A stretch of DNA of 64,000 bases from contig NZ_FNZF01000004.1 of assembly GCF_900109165.1 (NCBI RefSeq), forward strand, positions 62,001 to 126,000, read 5' to 3'. The notes below the pieces were generated by a model. That model worked only from the letters and a program-made list of their open reading frames with translations. It made no database searches and was not told where the DNA came from. The first letter of the stretch is position 1; each line of letters opens with the position of its first letter. A program made the translations under genes and the position numbers. The DNA is from Bhargavaea ginsengi (GTDB lineage: Bacteria > Bacillota > Bacilli > Bacillales_A > Planococcaceae). Shown piece by piece: positions 27,201-36,215 of the stretch.

Positions 27201-28014
27201 TGGCCCCCACCGTGCCGGCCACGTGCATACCGTGCATGGAAGCATCAGGAGCGATGTCACCGATGATGTCGTTTTCATCCATATAGTTGTAGCCGAACGG
27301 AACTTTTGGGGTATAGTATTTCCCGCCCTGCAGGGTACCTGCAGCCAGCTCCTTCTGCACTTCCGCTTTCGTCAGCTCACCTGTGGACGGATCTGTAAGA
27401 ACCATATCCCGGTGATCCGGATCCATGCCGGTGTCGATAACGCCGACGATCATGCCTTCACCCTTGAATCCGTACTCTTCCCAGAAACGCTGGGCCTGTA
27501 CAAGATCCTTGGAAGAAATCATTTCAGGCTTTTCCGCCGGACGTTCGTATTCAGCCGCTTCATAAACAGCTTTGACGCCGTTCAGAGAAGAAAGCGCCTT
27601 CACTTCTTTCGCCTTCATATTGGCCGAGAAGCCGTTGAAGACCGTTGTGAACTGGTTCTTCACTTTCATGCTCGGCGCATTTGCCTTTGCATTCTTCAGC
27701 ACATTTTGCTGTGCCTGTTTGATTTTCTGTTGTGTACTTTCTTTCTGGAACTTGGAGAGGTCCTTATAAAGAATCCCTTTGTTCGTCGCTTCCTCGATTG
27801 CCGGCTTTTCATTCAGCTCGACAATAACCCGCACCTCTTCTTCCGGCTTTTCCGGATCTGCCAACCGTTCAGGCAGCTTCGGTGCTGGCTTTTCAAGCGC
27901 CAGCTTGCCCGAAGACGGTACGTTTCCAACTGTCGGAACCGCCGCGAAGGCAGCCGTGCTGAACGAAAGGACGAACGCGAGTGCCAAAAGCAATGCCCGC
28001 TTCATCGTTTTCAA
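24214..28014 (-). CDS. Large secreted subtilisin-family serine protease with PGKP-rich tail
   Basis: A 1266-residue S8 peptidase. Order: signal peptide (ends about AAFA, residue 24); inhibitor-like prodomain (about 60-155); catalytic domain with Asp194 (VIDTGMD), His261 (MHGMHVAG), oxyanion Asn361 (ISAGNS) and Ser587 ([12 protein letters not shown]); a protease-associated insert at about 430-530; Fn3/Ig-like repeats up to about 1210; and a basic tail of [12 protein letters not shown] and EHPGKP repeats. The layout resembles Vpr and lactocepin/C5a-peptidase proteins. TTG 28014 is preferred as start because AAGGGGG lies 7 bases upstream; ATG 28005 is the alternative. No LPXTG or SLH anchor is present, so the basic tail may bind the anionic wall. 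Confidence 0.92.
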   Translation of the reverse strand: MKTMKRALLLALAFVLSFSTAAFAAVPTVGNVPSSGKLALEKPAPKLPERLADPEKPEEEVRVIVELNEKPAIEEATNKGILYKDLSKFQKESTQQKIKQAQQNVLKNAKANAPSMKVKNQFTTVFNGFSANMKAKEVKALSSLNGVKAVYEAAEYERPAEKPEMISSKDLVQAQRFWEEYGFKGEGMIVGVIDTGMDPDHRDMVLTDPSTGELTKAEVQKELAAGTLQGGKYYTPKVPFGYNYMDENDIIGDIAPDASMHGMHVAGTVGANGDEENGGVKGVAPEAQILALKVFGNDPNYPSTYGDVYVKAMDDAIQLGADVLNLSLGATAGYVDETSPEQQAVSRAVENGILVAISAGNSALYGDGYFYNYVENQDYGVTGSPSVSKDSLGVASFENDMVRSMSFSYTIGGGEEQRSGYMLANDVDPLAQEQKTFEIVDAGFGYPEDFEGKDFTGKYALISRGDIAFTEKGLNAQAAGAAGAIIYNNAPGTINMASDPAIRIPYMSILQSDGLAMSEAAKAGETVTVTFDGEYADTPNANAGQMSDFTSWGPTPNLDFKPEITAPGGNIFSTLENDQYGIMSGTSMAAPHVAGGAALLFERVDEEFGLTGRDRSEFAKKLLMNTANPVVFDEENGDYVSPRRQGAGLMQLANALHTDVVVTDSATDEAKVALKEIKNNSITLSLTAENFSEEEKTYNVSTAVQADQPVNAGGTLVTASNLMGSMVLTNEVAINAPETVTVPAGGTASIEVTIDLSNVDDLKTIFTNGYFVDGFVFLEDPNEEISGNVPLSVPFFGFNGGWDDAPIFDYFAWDERTYWGYTALADEQGEFVDGGGNFDTDRFGFSPNGDGLRDQVTPVYSLFRNAKQMEVNVLDADGKKVRTIRTAADLRKHYISSATALPYTYSMNYAWDGKINGQPAEDGQYFIELKAVIDYEGAEWQSIKFPVKVDTAAPEAEFSYNPETDVVTAGNFTDEGTGADVWEVILNGEKVETLPVSETTFEIAADEDDELKARVYDAAKNVTEYDISAEPAEKNPPVIYIEDPTNFSVYDTNEVTVSGHVEDESAVSSVTVNGEAVSEFDGTNFSHTITLEDGFQTVKVGATDEHGNEMSIARRFFVDATAAQLSIKSKLPKKTEEESVTVQVQVKDNFDDIRLYVNDSEVFANDLSEPYGSKNFDQTIEVEVPLVEGKFDYTFKVVDLGGHETTETVTIERKPAKGETPGPGKPDKPGKPGKPGKPEKPGKPGKPGKPEHPGKPSQPGKPVLHY

Positions 28015-28151
28015 GCCATTTCCCCCTTAAGAATTCATAATTTCACCCAATGAAATGAGTGGCAATTATGAATTTATCATTATATTCAAAAATCAGGAAT
28101 ATGCCGGAAGAATCTATTAGAAGATTTTGGAGTAGGTAAATTTACACACAT

Positions 28152-28199
28152 AAAAAAAGCCCGACGGTCTTTCGTTCTACGAAGGACTATCAGGCTTTT
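28152..28199 (-). terminator. Terminator of the flippase-GT4-pyruvyltransferase operon
   Basis: About 21-pair imperfect stem (28155-28175 with 28179-28199), followed by seven T on the minus strand. Confidence 0.85.
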
Positions 28200-28206
28200 C
28201 TCATTC

Positions 28207-29712
28207 CTATTTTCTTTTCAGCATCAATATCAATTGTTTACTTTCTGGTAACCTGAACACTATCAGAAGCACAAGATAGATCAGGCCAAAAATCAGTGCG
28301 CCGCCGGCTGCCTCAGAGAAAGCACCGCCGGTCGCTTCGTCAGAAAGCCAGCGGATCATTGCTGCTGAAGGGATCAGCAGAAGAAGGATGATCGGGAGTT
28401 TCCACCCCGCGCCATTGCCTTCCTTTACCGACAGATTCAGCTTGCCGGCAGCATAACCCATGAGAAGTCCCGCATTCAAGGCGGATCCCGCAATGGTGCC
28501 CCATGCAATCGCCGCACCGCCGATTTCCCCGATGGTCAGCCGGATCACGGCGATGTTGACAAGAAACACGCCGAGCACCGAAAACAGGACCGGAATTAAA
28601 GAATTACCGGCCGCATAGTAAAACCGGGTGATATATGTATTCAAGGAGATGAAGAAGATCGACAGGCCGAACAATTGGACATACGGCGCTGTAAGGGCAA
28701 GTGATTCTTCAGTGAAGCTGCCATGCCCGAAAACAAGCCGCGTCATCGGTTCGGCGAAAAACCAGATGAAGATGGCTGCCGGGATGACGAGCAGCGTAAG
28801 TGCACGGATACCCTTCCGGTAAACCGAACTGACGGCCGCATGATCCCCCTCCCCCATCTTCCTGCTGAGTAGCGGATAAATGACAGTTGTCACTGCAGTC
28901 ATCAAAATGGCCTGCGGGAACTGTGTCAGCTTTGAAGCGTAGTTCACGGCAGACACTGTCCCTTCCCCTAGTCCGGCCGAATAAATCCGATGAATGAGGA
29001 AGTAAAACTGGAGGGTCGCCCCGCCCAGCATGATTGGAAGAGCCATCTTCCACAGCGCGCCCTGGCTGCCGCCCAAAGGCCACTTTACCCGGAACGAATA
29101 CATCTTGAGCCTGCTGACACCCCAGAACAGGAACCCGGCCATCAGGACAGCTGCGATGAGTGCTCCGTACCCGTAGGACTCCGCCCCAAATACCCCGGTG
29201 AAGGCAAACGGGATAGCGAAAAACAGGAAATTATACAAGAGCACCGCGAAGCTCGACATTTGGAAGCGGTCATTGACATTCAGCAGCCCGCTCAGCCAAG
29301 TCGACAACACAAGGAAGAAAGCGGACGGCATCATCCATAGATAAAGCTCATGAGCAAGCGCGTACCCTTCCTCTTCCATGCCGCCGAACAAAAGTCGGAG
29401 CACCGGACCGGCAAACACGGTGAGAAGCGCAGTGACCAGGAGGATGAAGACACTGATTCCGGTAAATGTCTCCCTGACCAGTGACCCCTTCTCCTGCTCG
29501 GACCGGTGGTACACGGAAATGAATGCAGTCGTCAGCGCGCCTCCGGCGATCAGATAAATGAAATTCGGCACCGTGTAGGCCGTGATGATGCTGTCCGCAA
29601 TGGCCCCGGTGCCGAACTGATGCCCGATCAGCACTTCGCGGGCGAAGCCGAACAGGCGGGCGACAATATTGATGACGGCGACAGCACCGATAATCTTTAG
29701 AATCCGGTTCAT
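28207..29712 (-). CDS. MurJ/MviN-family lipid flippase (cell-surface polymer export), copy 1
   Basis: A 501-residue polytopic MOP-superfamily protein with about 14 hydrophobic helices. The N-terminus (INIVARLFGFAREVLIGHQFGTG, then ADSIITAYTVPN) is the MurJ/MviN signature; family members flip undecaprenyl-diphosphate-linked intermediates. It is the last gene of a three-gene operon with a GT4 glycosyltransferase and a pyruvyl transferase, with 4-base ATGA overlaps, so it more likely exports a surface polysaccharide unit than being the only lipid II flippase. A second MurJ-like protein is encoded at 59400. Confidence 0.88.
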   Translation of the reverse strand: MNRILKIIGAVAVINIVARLFGFAREVLIGHQFGTGAIADSIITAYTVPNFIYLIAGGALTTAFISVYHRSEQEKGSLVRETFTGISVFILLVTALLTVFAGPVLRLLFGGMEEEGYALAHELYLWMMPSAFFLVLSTWLSGLLNVNDRFQMSSFAVLLYNFLFFAIPFAFTGVFGAESYGYGALIAAVLMAGFLFWGVSRLKMYSFRVKWPLGGSQGALWKMALPIMLGGATLQFYFLIHRIYSAGLGEGTVSAVNYASKLTQFPQAILMTAVTTVIYPLLSRKMGEGDHAAVSSVYRKGIRALTLLVIPAAIFIWFFAEPMTRLVFGHGSFTEESLALTAPYVQLFGLSIFFISLNTYITRFYYAAGNSLIPVLFSVLGVFLVNIAVIRLTIGEIGGAAIAWGTIAGSALNAGLLMGYAAGKLNLSVKEGNGAGWKLPIILLLLIPSAAMIRWLSDEATGGAFSEAAGGALIFGLIYLVLLIVFRLPESKQLILMLKRK

Positions 29713-30797
29713 CTGTTGCCTGCCGCCTCCCGGTAGATGTCTGTCAGCTTTTCCAAGATGCGTTTTTTGGAATGATGGTCCACTTCCTGGCGGATCGATT
29801 CATGGTCAAAGCGGTCGCTGCCCGAGTTGAGGGCTTCTCTGATCCCTTCGGCAAGGGCCCGCGGGTCTTTCGCCGGGACGGCAATGCCGCGCCCATCAGC
29901 GAGAAGCGCCGAAAGACCACCGACATCACTGCCGACGACCCGGATCCCGCTTGCCATTCCTTCCAGAGCCACAAGCCCGAAGCCTTCATGATAGGACGGA
30001 AGCGCCAAAACGTCACAGGCACTCATCCAGAGCGACAGGCGATCCTGCGGCTGCGGATCGATAAAGTGGATATTTTCCAGACCCAGTTCCGAAATACGCT
30101 GCCTAAGTTCTTCGAAATATCCACTGTCTTTACGCGAACCGACGTAATAGAGCGAAACTCCTTCTCCGGCGAGATCAGCCATCGCCTCCGCCAGTTCCAA
30201 CGTGCCTTTTGCCCGGATGATATTCCCGACAAACAGGACCGCACGGCCTTCGGGTTCAATCCCCAGCTTCTCCCTTGCTTCCTGTTTCGGAGTCGGCTTG
30301 AACACATCTGTGTCCACACCCATGCTGAGCACCGTGACCCGCTCCGCCTGAATCCCATATGTATCGGTCACTTCTCTGTATAGCCTGTCACCTACCGTGA
30401 TCACATGGGCAGCCTCCCGGAGGATGGTCTTGGTCAGGTCACGGATTTTCGCATTTTTTCTTGCCATCTGGTCCAGGTCTCCGCCGTGGACGGTCACCAC
30501 ATACGGAACGCCGAACAGCCTCTTGCCGAGAAGCGACAAGAGGCCGGTCGGAAATGCATAGTGGGCATGGGAGACGGTATAAGCCTTACGATTCCGGAAG
30601 AGCCGGCTTGAGGACTGCAGGGCCCAAGCCCCGTATTTCCGGAGTGCAGCCGCCTTTCCCTTGCCGGGATCCGTAATTGCAGCTACGTCCACCTCAAAGC
30701 CGTTTTCTCTCAGAAGGTCCACCTGATTGCGGACGAAGATGCCGTATGTCGGATGTTCCGGTGTCGGGTACATGTTGCTGAGTACGAGAATCTTCAT
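29709..30797 (-). CDS. Family 4 glycosyltransferase
   Basis: A 362-residue GT-B fold enzyme. N-terminal acceptor half begins MKILVLSNMYPTPEHPTYG; the C-terminal half has FVGNIIRAKGTLELAEAM and the GT4 signature SYHEGFGLVALEGMASG with the nucleotide-sugar-binding Glu residues. It is retaining and soluble or membrane-associated. It sits in the middle of an operon, overlapping the pyruvyl transferase stop and the flippase start by four bases each, consistent with making an undecaprenyl-linked oligosaccharide. Donor and acceptor cannot be told. Confidence 0.9.
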   Translation of the reverse strand: MKILVLSNMYPTPEHPTYGIFVRNQVDLLRENGFEVDVAAITDPGKGKAAALRKYGAWALQSSSRLFRNRKAYTVSHAHYAFPTGLLSLLGKRLFGVPYVVTVHGGDLDQMARKNAKIRDLTKTILREAAHVITVGDRLYREVTDTYGIQAERVTVLSMGVDTDVFKPTPKQEAREKLGIEPEGRAVLFVGNIIRAKGTLELAEAMADLAGEGVSLYYVGSRKDSGYFEELRQRISELGLENIHFIDPQPQDRLSLWMSACDVLALPSYHEGFGLVALEGMASGIRVVGSDVGGLSALLADGRGIAVPAKDPRALAEGIREALNSGSDRFDHESIRQEVDHHSKKRILEKLTDIYREAAGNR

Positions 30798-31951
30798 TTC
30801 ACCGTCTCCTTCATGCCGACCTGGGTAAATTGCTTTCGGCCAAGGTCGGCACTTGCCTTCAGGTTCTTTTTGAGCTCACGTGTATCTTCGACAATCTGAT
30901 CCCAGTCACTGTCGAGTGACTCGAATTCACGGAGGAGGATACCGTCGTCCTTCGCCAGTTCATCGATTTTATGGCAGCGGTCCGAAAGGTTCACCATATC
31001 CAAGAAATCCTTTACCTTATGGTGATAAGCAATACCGACGACCGGCGTTCCTGCGTTAAGTGACAAGTAAACGGAGTGCAGACGGGTGCCAATCACGAGA
31101 TCCTGCTGCCCGCTGATGCGGAGGATGTCCGCCGGCATCAGATTGTCCTCGATGACATCCACCTTATCCTTTTGCTTCATCCGGTTCCAGATCTCGACGG
31201 AAACATCGACATCATGCGGATACTTTGTGGAAAAGAACGTCAGGCGGATATCACGGCCCTCAAGCAGACGGTCCAGGTTATCTGCCATCCCTTTTACATA
31301 GCTTTCGTATTTGACGTCATTCGCCTCCGGCCAGTATGCCAGACTGTAGTACGGAACGACTGTCACGCCGACCCGGCGGATTCTGCCGCCATAAGGCCTG
31401 CGATCCGACGCTTCCAGTGCAAATGACGGGTCGCCGATGATGTCGAGTTCTGCTGTCACGCCGATTGACTGCAGCAGTTTCTTCGACTTCGGATCCCGAA
31501 CCGACGCACTTTCGGCACCATTCACCAGCTTTCGGATAAACCACTTGCCGACCGAGGAATTGATCGGCCCCGCTCCGCATGCATAGATGATGTAAGGCAC
31601 CTTGTTCCACTTGGCCATCAGACCGTAGGAACCGAACAGCTGTGCCTCGCGGTTGTAGAAATCCATCAGAATACCGCCGCCTCCGATGATGAGCAGATCC
31701 AGTTCACGGATAAGCGGCGAATTTTTCTTCACCGTCTCCATGAACGTCATCGTCGCCGACGAGCGTTTATAGTACAGCGGTGCCGCCTTCACCCCGTAGC
31801 GGTTTGAAGTCTGCGGCGGATTATTGCTGAAGACGGTGATCTCTTCGTTCCCGATCTTATAGAAGTCCTTCACCTGTTCGATAATCCCGGCGAGGATCGC
31901 TTCGTCTCCATTATTGTTATTGCCGTAGTTCCCTACAATGCCGATTCTCAT
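30794..31951 (-). CDS. Polysaccharide pyruvyl transferase family protein (CsaB-like)
   Basis: A 385-residue enzyme of the PS_pyruv_trans family: N-terminal GNYGNNNNGDEAILAGI, a Gly-rich LLIIGGGGILMDFYN and the C-terminal VIGTRLHSVYLSLNAGTPVVGIAYHHKV with the catalytic His. CsaB, the best known member, adds ketal pyruvate to the secondary wall polymer that SLH domains bind. This copy is in a polysaccharide operon near nine SLH genes, so a CsaB-like role is attractive, but a different pyruvylated glycan is possible and a separate csaB may exist elsewhere. ATG 31951 has AAAGGAAG at good spacing; the in-frame ATG at 31972 has no ribosome site. It is the first gene of the operon. Confidence 0.85.
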   Translation of the reverse strand: MRIGIVGNYGNNNNGDEAILAGIIEQVKDFYKIGNEEITVFSNNPPQTSNRYGVKAAPLYYKRSSATMTFMETVKKNSPLIRELDLLIIGGGGILMDFYNREAQLFGSYGLMAKWNKVPYIIYACGAGPINSSVGKWFIRKLVNGAESASVRDPKSKKLLQSIGVTAELDIIGDPSFALEASDRRPYGGRIRRVGVTVVPYYSLAYWPEANDVKYESYVKGMADNLDRLLEGRDIRLTFFSTKYPHDVDVSVEIWNRMKQKDKVDVIEDNLMPADILRISGQQDLVIGTRLHSVYLSLNAGTPVVGIAYHHKVKDFLDMVNLSDRCHKIDELAKDDGILLREFESLDSDWDQIVEDTRELKKNLKASADLGRKQFTQVGMKETVK

Positions 31952-32164
31952 TCTGTTCTTCCTTTTATACATGTTTCGTTCACGGTTCTATCCTATCTGT
32001 TAACTATAACACAGTTGAAATGACGGAACTACACTGTGAAGGTTCCCGAAAAGTTCATGCAACCTCCAATGATAAACCACAGGGCCCATTCTGCCGGGTC
32101 ACCATCCTGAAGCCAGTATGCCCATATAACAAATGCAATCATCTTATCTGGCCATTAGCCAATG

Positions 32165-32197
32165 CAATAAAAGACTGCATCCCATTTGGATGCAGCT
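32165..32197 (-). terminator. Terminator of the acyltransferase gene
   Basis: Eight perfect pairs CTGCATCC/GGATGCAG (32175-32182, 32188-32195), extended by imperfect pairs; TCTTTTATTG follows on the minus strand. The 32-32.2 kb interval otherwise shows no convincing gene. Confidence 0.7.
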
Positions 32198-32202
32198 CTT
32201 GG

Positions 32203-33288
32203 TTATTTTGAATTAGATGGCGCCGGAAGCTTTCCAAAGAGGAACCAGGCTTTCGGGAATATTAAGTGCAGGGTACGGATGAAAAGATAGCAGCTGGCCA
32301 TTACCAGAACATAGCGGATGCCGATCAATAAATGGAATTGCCAGCCTGAATCGGCTTGCAGCCAGCCCTCCCATAGGTGGAGGATAAACGGATGGACCAG
32401 ATAAAATCCGAATGAGTAGATCCGCAACTGCTCCGCAGCATCTCTTACTGGACCGGAGGCAACCTCCTCCAGCCGGATGCACAGTTTGAAAAGCACATAC
32501 GTAGCAAGAACATAATATGACATCGCAATCAGTTTAAATGGCGCATAAGGCATGACGGGCTGACTGAGAATATTGTGTTTAAAGTACAGTTCCATATAGA
32601 GGATACCCAACAGAACTGTACACAGAGACACTGCCAGTGATTTTCCGGTTGTCCATGGCTGTTTCACCTTTTGATAATGGATACCTACCCAGCCTCCCAG
32701 GAGGAAGCTTCCAAGGTACACCATGAAAAACGGAAAATCGATCCAGCCATACACGTGATTCAAAACCTGATAAATGAATTCCGCAACGAAACCGAATACA
32801 AATAAGTGTTGCCGGATCAGCGGAAAACGTTTGATCAGGAAAACAAACACCGGCATGAGGAAGTATAGCTGGACCAGAATCATAATGAAATAAAGCTGAT
32901 AATTCGCCCCTCCGTCAAGCAAATTCTGAAGAACTTGCCTGATACCTGCATATTCCCGGATCCCCCTAAAGTGGGAGAACGCTTCGTAGAACAATGACCA
33001 AACCAAATAAGGCCCGAGAATATATAAGAATCTCTTTCTATAGAAAACTAGCCAGGTCTTCAGAGTAAACGGTCTATCATCGTAATTGTAGAACAGTACC
33101 ATGCCGCTAAGGAAGACAAACACCGGCCCTTCAAAACGCGTGAACCGGTTCATCAGCAGATAAAACTGATAAAGCGGACTGTCTGTAGGCACATGAGAAA
33201 ACGCGATAGCCGTCGTATGGATCAGCACGACGAGGGACATCGCCACCACGCGCATATATTTAATAGATTCAATTCGCTCTTTCTTCAT
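32203..33288 (-). CDS. Membrane acyltransferase (acyltransferase-3/OafA family)
   Basis: A 361-residue polytopic protein of the acyl_transf_3 family with about ten membrane helices. It starts KKERIESIKYMRVVAMSLVVLIHTTAI, with the family-typical Arg and the essential His of VxxxH in helix 1, and has FEGPVFVFLSGMVLFY. Members O-acetylate or succinylate surface polysaccharides, peptidoglycan or lipids. The ATG at 33288 has AGAGG upstream; the in-frame extension to 33378 has no site and crosses the neighbouring terminator. It follows the NAGPA-SLH gene on the same strand, but a terminator separates them. Confidence 0.88.
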   Translation of the reverse strand: MKKERIESIKYMRVVAMSLVVLIHTTAIAFSHVPTDSPLYQFYLLMNRFTRFEGPVFVFLSGMVLFYNYDDRPFTLKTWLVFYRKRFLYILGPYLVWSLFYEAFSHFRGIREYAGIRQVLQNLLDGGANYQLYFIMILVQLYFLMPVFVFLIKRFPLIRQHLFVFGFVAEFIYQVLNHVYGWIDFPFFMVYLGSFLLGGWVGIHYQKVKQPWTTGKSLAVSLCTVLLGILYMELYFKHNILSQPVMPYAPFKLIAMSYYVLATYVLFKLCIRLEEVASGPVRDAAEQLRIYSFGFYLVHPFILHLWEGWLQADSGWQFHLLIGIRYVLVMASCYLFIRTLHLIFPKAWFLFGKLPAPSNSK

Positions 33289-33360
33289 GACAACCTCTGA
33301 TTTAAGTAATTGCCTTCCATTATACACAAACCTGATGTCGAACCAGACAAGAATCATTAA

Positions 33361-33400
33361 AAAACGACAATGGGGCACTCCAGCGCCCCATTGTCGTTTT
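33361..33400. terminator. Terminator of the NAGPA-SLH gene
   Basis: Sixteen perfect pairs (33361-33376 with 33385-33400) with T run on the minus strand and a complementary A run; lies just past the stop at 33406. Confidence 0.9.
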
Positions 33401-33405
33401 ATCGT

Positions 33406-35898
33406 TTAATCCATTGATTCAGCACGTGAGAGGAAAGCAGCAAACTGGGACCTCGAAACATAACTGTTAGGTCGGTAGTTGCCCTCGCTAAGGACCGTGA
33501 GGCCATGACTTGCAATTGTCGCAATTGGTTCATACGACCAGTTATCTTTCGCTACATCCCTGATTTCAGGAACAGGCTGCTTCATCTGCAACTTATACGT
33601 ACGCTGGAGAATTGCAGCCATCTGGGCACGGGACAAATTGGATTGCGGGTTGAAGTTCCCATTTGAGTCACCGTTCATGATTCCAAGTTCCTTCATGAGC
33701 GCAATTTCTTTCGCGTAGCCGTATTCTTTCGGTACATCCTTATGTGGATCTTCTGTAAGAGGACTTACACTCCCGCCTAGCGCACGGCTGATCAATACCG
33801 CTGCGTGGGCACGGCTGATAAAGTCCGCCGGCTTATAATTGCCGTCCGGATAACCGTTAATCCATCCGTTTTCCACCGCCATCTTAATCTCACCGAGATG
33901 CCAATGGGAAAGAGGTACATCATTAAATGGTGGTTCTATGTGATTGCCATTGTAGTCGGCGATCAGCCGATCAAAATAGATGGTGCCCTTGTTCTTATTA
34001 GTGTCCAATGTTTCGGCGATATACAGTTTCTTTACTGAAATCGGGCTGACAGCCGCAGCCGGAATCTCTACAGTCCGGTAACGCCAACCTGTCCAATCCA
34101 GCCCGCCCTGTTCAGTAAAGTCGATGGTATATTCTTTGCCCGTACCGTCCTGTATCGTTCCACGAAGCCAGTGCTTGGCGCCATCGCCGTATACCCATAG
34201 CCCGAGGCGATCCGGACGGACACTCATTTTGATGGAATCTGTTACTGCATAAGAAGCAGATGTTCCACTCGTGCCGGTAAAGTCATACTGGAGGCTGAGC
34301 GCATTGGCCCCTTCTTTTTTCGGAGCCTTGGCCCCATCAAAACGAAGAGTAGTTTTCGCACGCGCTGATTCAGCCTTCCAGACGGATGCATCATTGAATC
34401 CATGAATCATTGCATTACCCGGCAACGCAGTTACCTCTACCTGGAACGACTTGGATGCATTCCCCATTCTTACTGTAACGGATCCTTTGCCCAGAGCCGT
34501 TGCTGTAAACGTGCCGTCCGAAGACACTGTTCCAATATCCCCTTCAACGGAGTAAGCGAGCTTGGATGCATCCACTTTGACTGGGTGGAAATTAATGTCT
34601 GTTATATAGTCAACTGTCACTTTGGCACGGCCGCCTTTCGGAACGGCAGTACTGGAGATAGAAGCACTCATATGTGCGGGCGCACCGGTCGATTCATAGG
34701 AAATGGCGCTCAGGATTGTGGATACAGCCCGTTCCGCACCATCCGATGGCCGATTGACGACAACCGGATACTGATATCCCCGCGGCCTGACAGCCATTGT
34801 CGTAGAGCCGCCGCCATCCAGGTTCAACGCATTATAGGCGCCTATCGATTTTAGGTATTGTGCGAATTCGGACATTGTCATTCCTTGGCTGCCGCCTGCA
34901 TTGCGTCCATCGACTGTTACGAGGAAGACTTCGCTTCCGTCACGGTTAGTTGCAACAGCAGTTCTCGGAGACCGTGTTCGGAAACGATCGCTCGTTGACT
35001 TCATCTCAATGTCCACCTGACCGTCCTGGACAAGCAGAGGGCCACTGGCGAGAACAAACTCTGCTTCATTCCACGGAGCAGTGAGCCCAACATTCAAAGC
35101 CAGCTTATCACCAATTTTGACACCGCCGAAGTCCAGAATGTTCCCTGGTCCGTGAATCGACAGAACAGCTCCGCCTTCAGGAATCTCCACTCCTTTTTCC
35201 TTATGGTAGATTCCGCTGACAGTTGCCTCGACTGTCCGTCCCAACCGGTAGTCCTCTTCGATTGGATTATTGAAGTTGGTCAAAACAATTTCCATTCCAA
35301 ATTCATTTTGCCTGGTCTGCCGGTAGCTGTAGGAGTCGGTATAAAGCACGACTTCATCGGCTTCCCGCATCCGCTTGTTTACAGATGTGATCGGATGCAC
35401 TTTCCCTCCGGCCATCACCGTTGCATCATAACCGAATTCCCCAATATGTCCGCGACGGTCTTTTGTAACTGCAAAAGCGGAAGGGACATTCATGTATTCG
35501 TTTGGATCATTTTCAATCACGCCATATGTATTGACCAAGCCGTCTCTCATCAAAAGATAAGCAGGCATTTTATAATTCAGCGGATTTACCGATCCCATAT
35601 GGAAGAATGAACCGTTGATACTGCCGACCACTGTGTGGCCCTCCCGGGAATGGCTGCGTGACAAAACGGATGTCGCCAACAATTTATCCATCGGATCATT
35701 GGTCAGAGCCTCGACTGACACGCCCGGTCGTGTCATATCAACTGACAGTCTGTTAATGTTACTTCCTTGTGAAGCCCCTGTTATATGTTCGACGCCAGGC
35801 GTCACAGTCACCTGTGCAGCTTCTGTCGGGGCCGCTGTCACCGATAAAAACATGACAGAAGCCAATGCCGAAGAAAAGACCGCCTTTATTTTTTTCAT
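33406..35898 (-). CDS. SLH-anchored phosphodiester glycosidase (NAGPA domain) protein
   Basis: An 830-residue exported protein: signal peptide ending near TEA-A (about 27); a NAGPA/DUF2233 domain at about 45-410 with GSINGSFFHMG, LVTVDGRNAGGS and the characteristic NLDGGGSTTM; a bacterial Ig-like segment (about 415-495); a carbohydrate-binding-like segment (about 500-650); and three SLH repeats at about 660-825 (GWINGYPDGNYKP, SRAQMAAILQRTY, SRSQFAAFLSRA). NAGPA enzymes cleave GlcNAc-1-phospho-diester bonds in mammals, and bacterial homologues act on phosphodiester-linked sugars. SLH repeats would hold it on the pyruvylated wall polymer. Substrate in this organism is inference. ATG 35898 has GGAGTGG upstream. 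Confidence 0.88.
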   Translation of the reverse strand: MKKIKAVFSSALASVMFLSVTAAPTEAAQVTVTPGVEHITGASQGSNINRLSVDMTRPGVSVEALTNDPMDKLLATSVLSRSHSREGHTVVGSINGSFFHMGSVNPLNYKMPAYLLMRDGLVNTYGVIENDPNEYMNVPSAFAVTKDRRGHIGEFGYDATVMAGGKVHPITSVNKRMREADEVVLYTDSYSYRQTRQNEFGMEIVLTNFNNPIEEDYRLGRTVEATVSGIYHKEKGVEIPEGGAVLSIHGPGNILDFGGVKIGDKLALNVGLTAPWNEAEFVLASGPLLVQDGQVDIEMKSTSDRFRTRSPRTAVATNRDGSEVFLVTVDGRNAGGSQGMTMSEFAQYLKSIGAYNALNLDGGGSTTMAVRPRGYQYPVVVNRPSDGAERAVSTILSAISYESTGAPAHMSASISSTAVPKGGRAKVTVDYITDINFHPVKVDASKLAYSVEGDIGTVSSDGTFTATALGKGSVTVRMGNASKSFQVEVTALPGNAMIHGFNDASVWKAESARAKTTLRFDGAKAPKKEGANALSLQYDFTGTSGTSASYAVTDSIKMSVRPDRLGLWVYGDGAKHWLRGTIQDGTGKEYTIDFTEQGGLDWTGWRYRTVEIPAAAVSPISVKKLYIAETLDTNKNKGTIYFDRLIADYNGNHIEPPFNDVPLSHWHLGEIKMAVENGWINGYPDGNYKPADFISRAHAAVLISRALGGSVSPLTEDPHKDVPKEYGYAKEIALMKELGIMNGDSNGNFNPQSNLSRAQMAAILQRTYKLQMKQPVPEIRDVAKDNWSYEPIATIASHGLTVLSEGNYRPNSYVSRSQFAAFLSRAESMD

Positions 35899-36080
35899 TA
35901 TGTATCCACTCCATCTTCCTGTTTAATCGCAATAACTTTATTAAACTTCCAGAGGAATGGCAAGAACTATTTTCATAAGTTCGAGCTATTAATTAACTGT
36001 TCTCGATTTCTCGACATGAAAAAACAGGCCACTTCGGGCCTATCCGTCAATGTATCTTTTAGGTCAATAGACTCGAAACT

Positions 36081-36108
36081 TGTAATCTCTTTGTAATCCA
36101 ACTGTAAC
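36081..36108 (+). promoter_or_regulatory. Triple WalR-type box upstream of the NlpC/P60-SLH gene
   Basis: Three hexamers TGTAAT (36081-36086), TGTAAT (36092-36097) and TGTAAC (36103-36108) separated by exactly five bases each, matching TGTWAH-N5-TGTWAH. The last is 17 bases before a TATGCT -10 (36126-36131), a position suited to activation. WalR controls wall hydrolases in Bacillus. PhoP boxes are related, so PhoP is the alternative. Confidence 0.7.
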
Positions 36109-36215
36109 CATACCCCCTATCAGTCTATGCTAAACTCGTTTTGTGATTAAAAATAGATAGATTTACCACCACATAGATACGATCTGATAGTCTGAAAGGG
36201 GAAAAAGAGAAGAAC

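Noticed and set aside
32020-32211. 63-codon plus-strand open frame between the pyruvyl transferase and acyltransferase genes
   Set aside because: No ribosome site, no conserved pattern, and it crosses the acyltransferase terminator.
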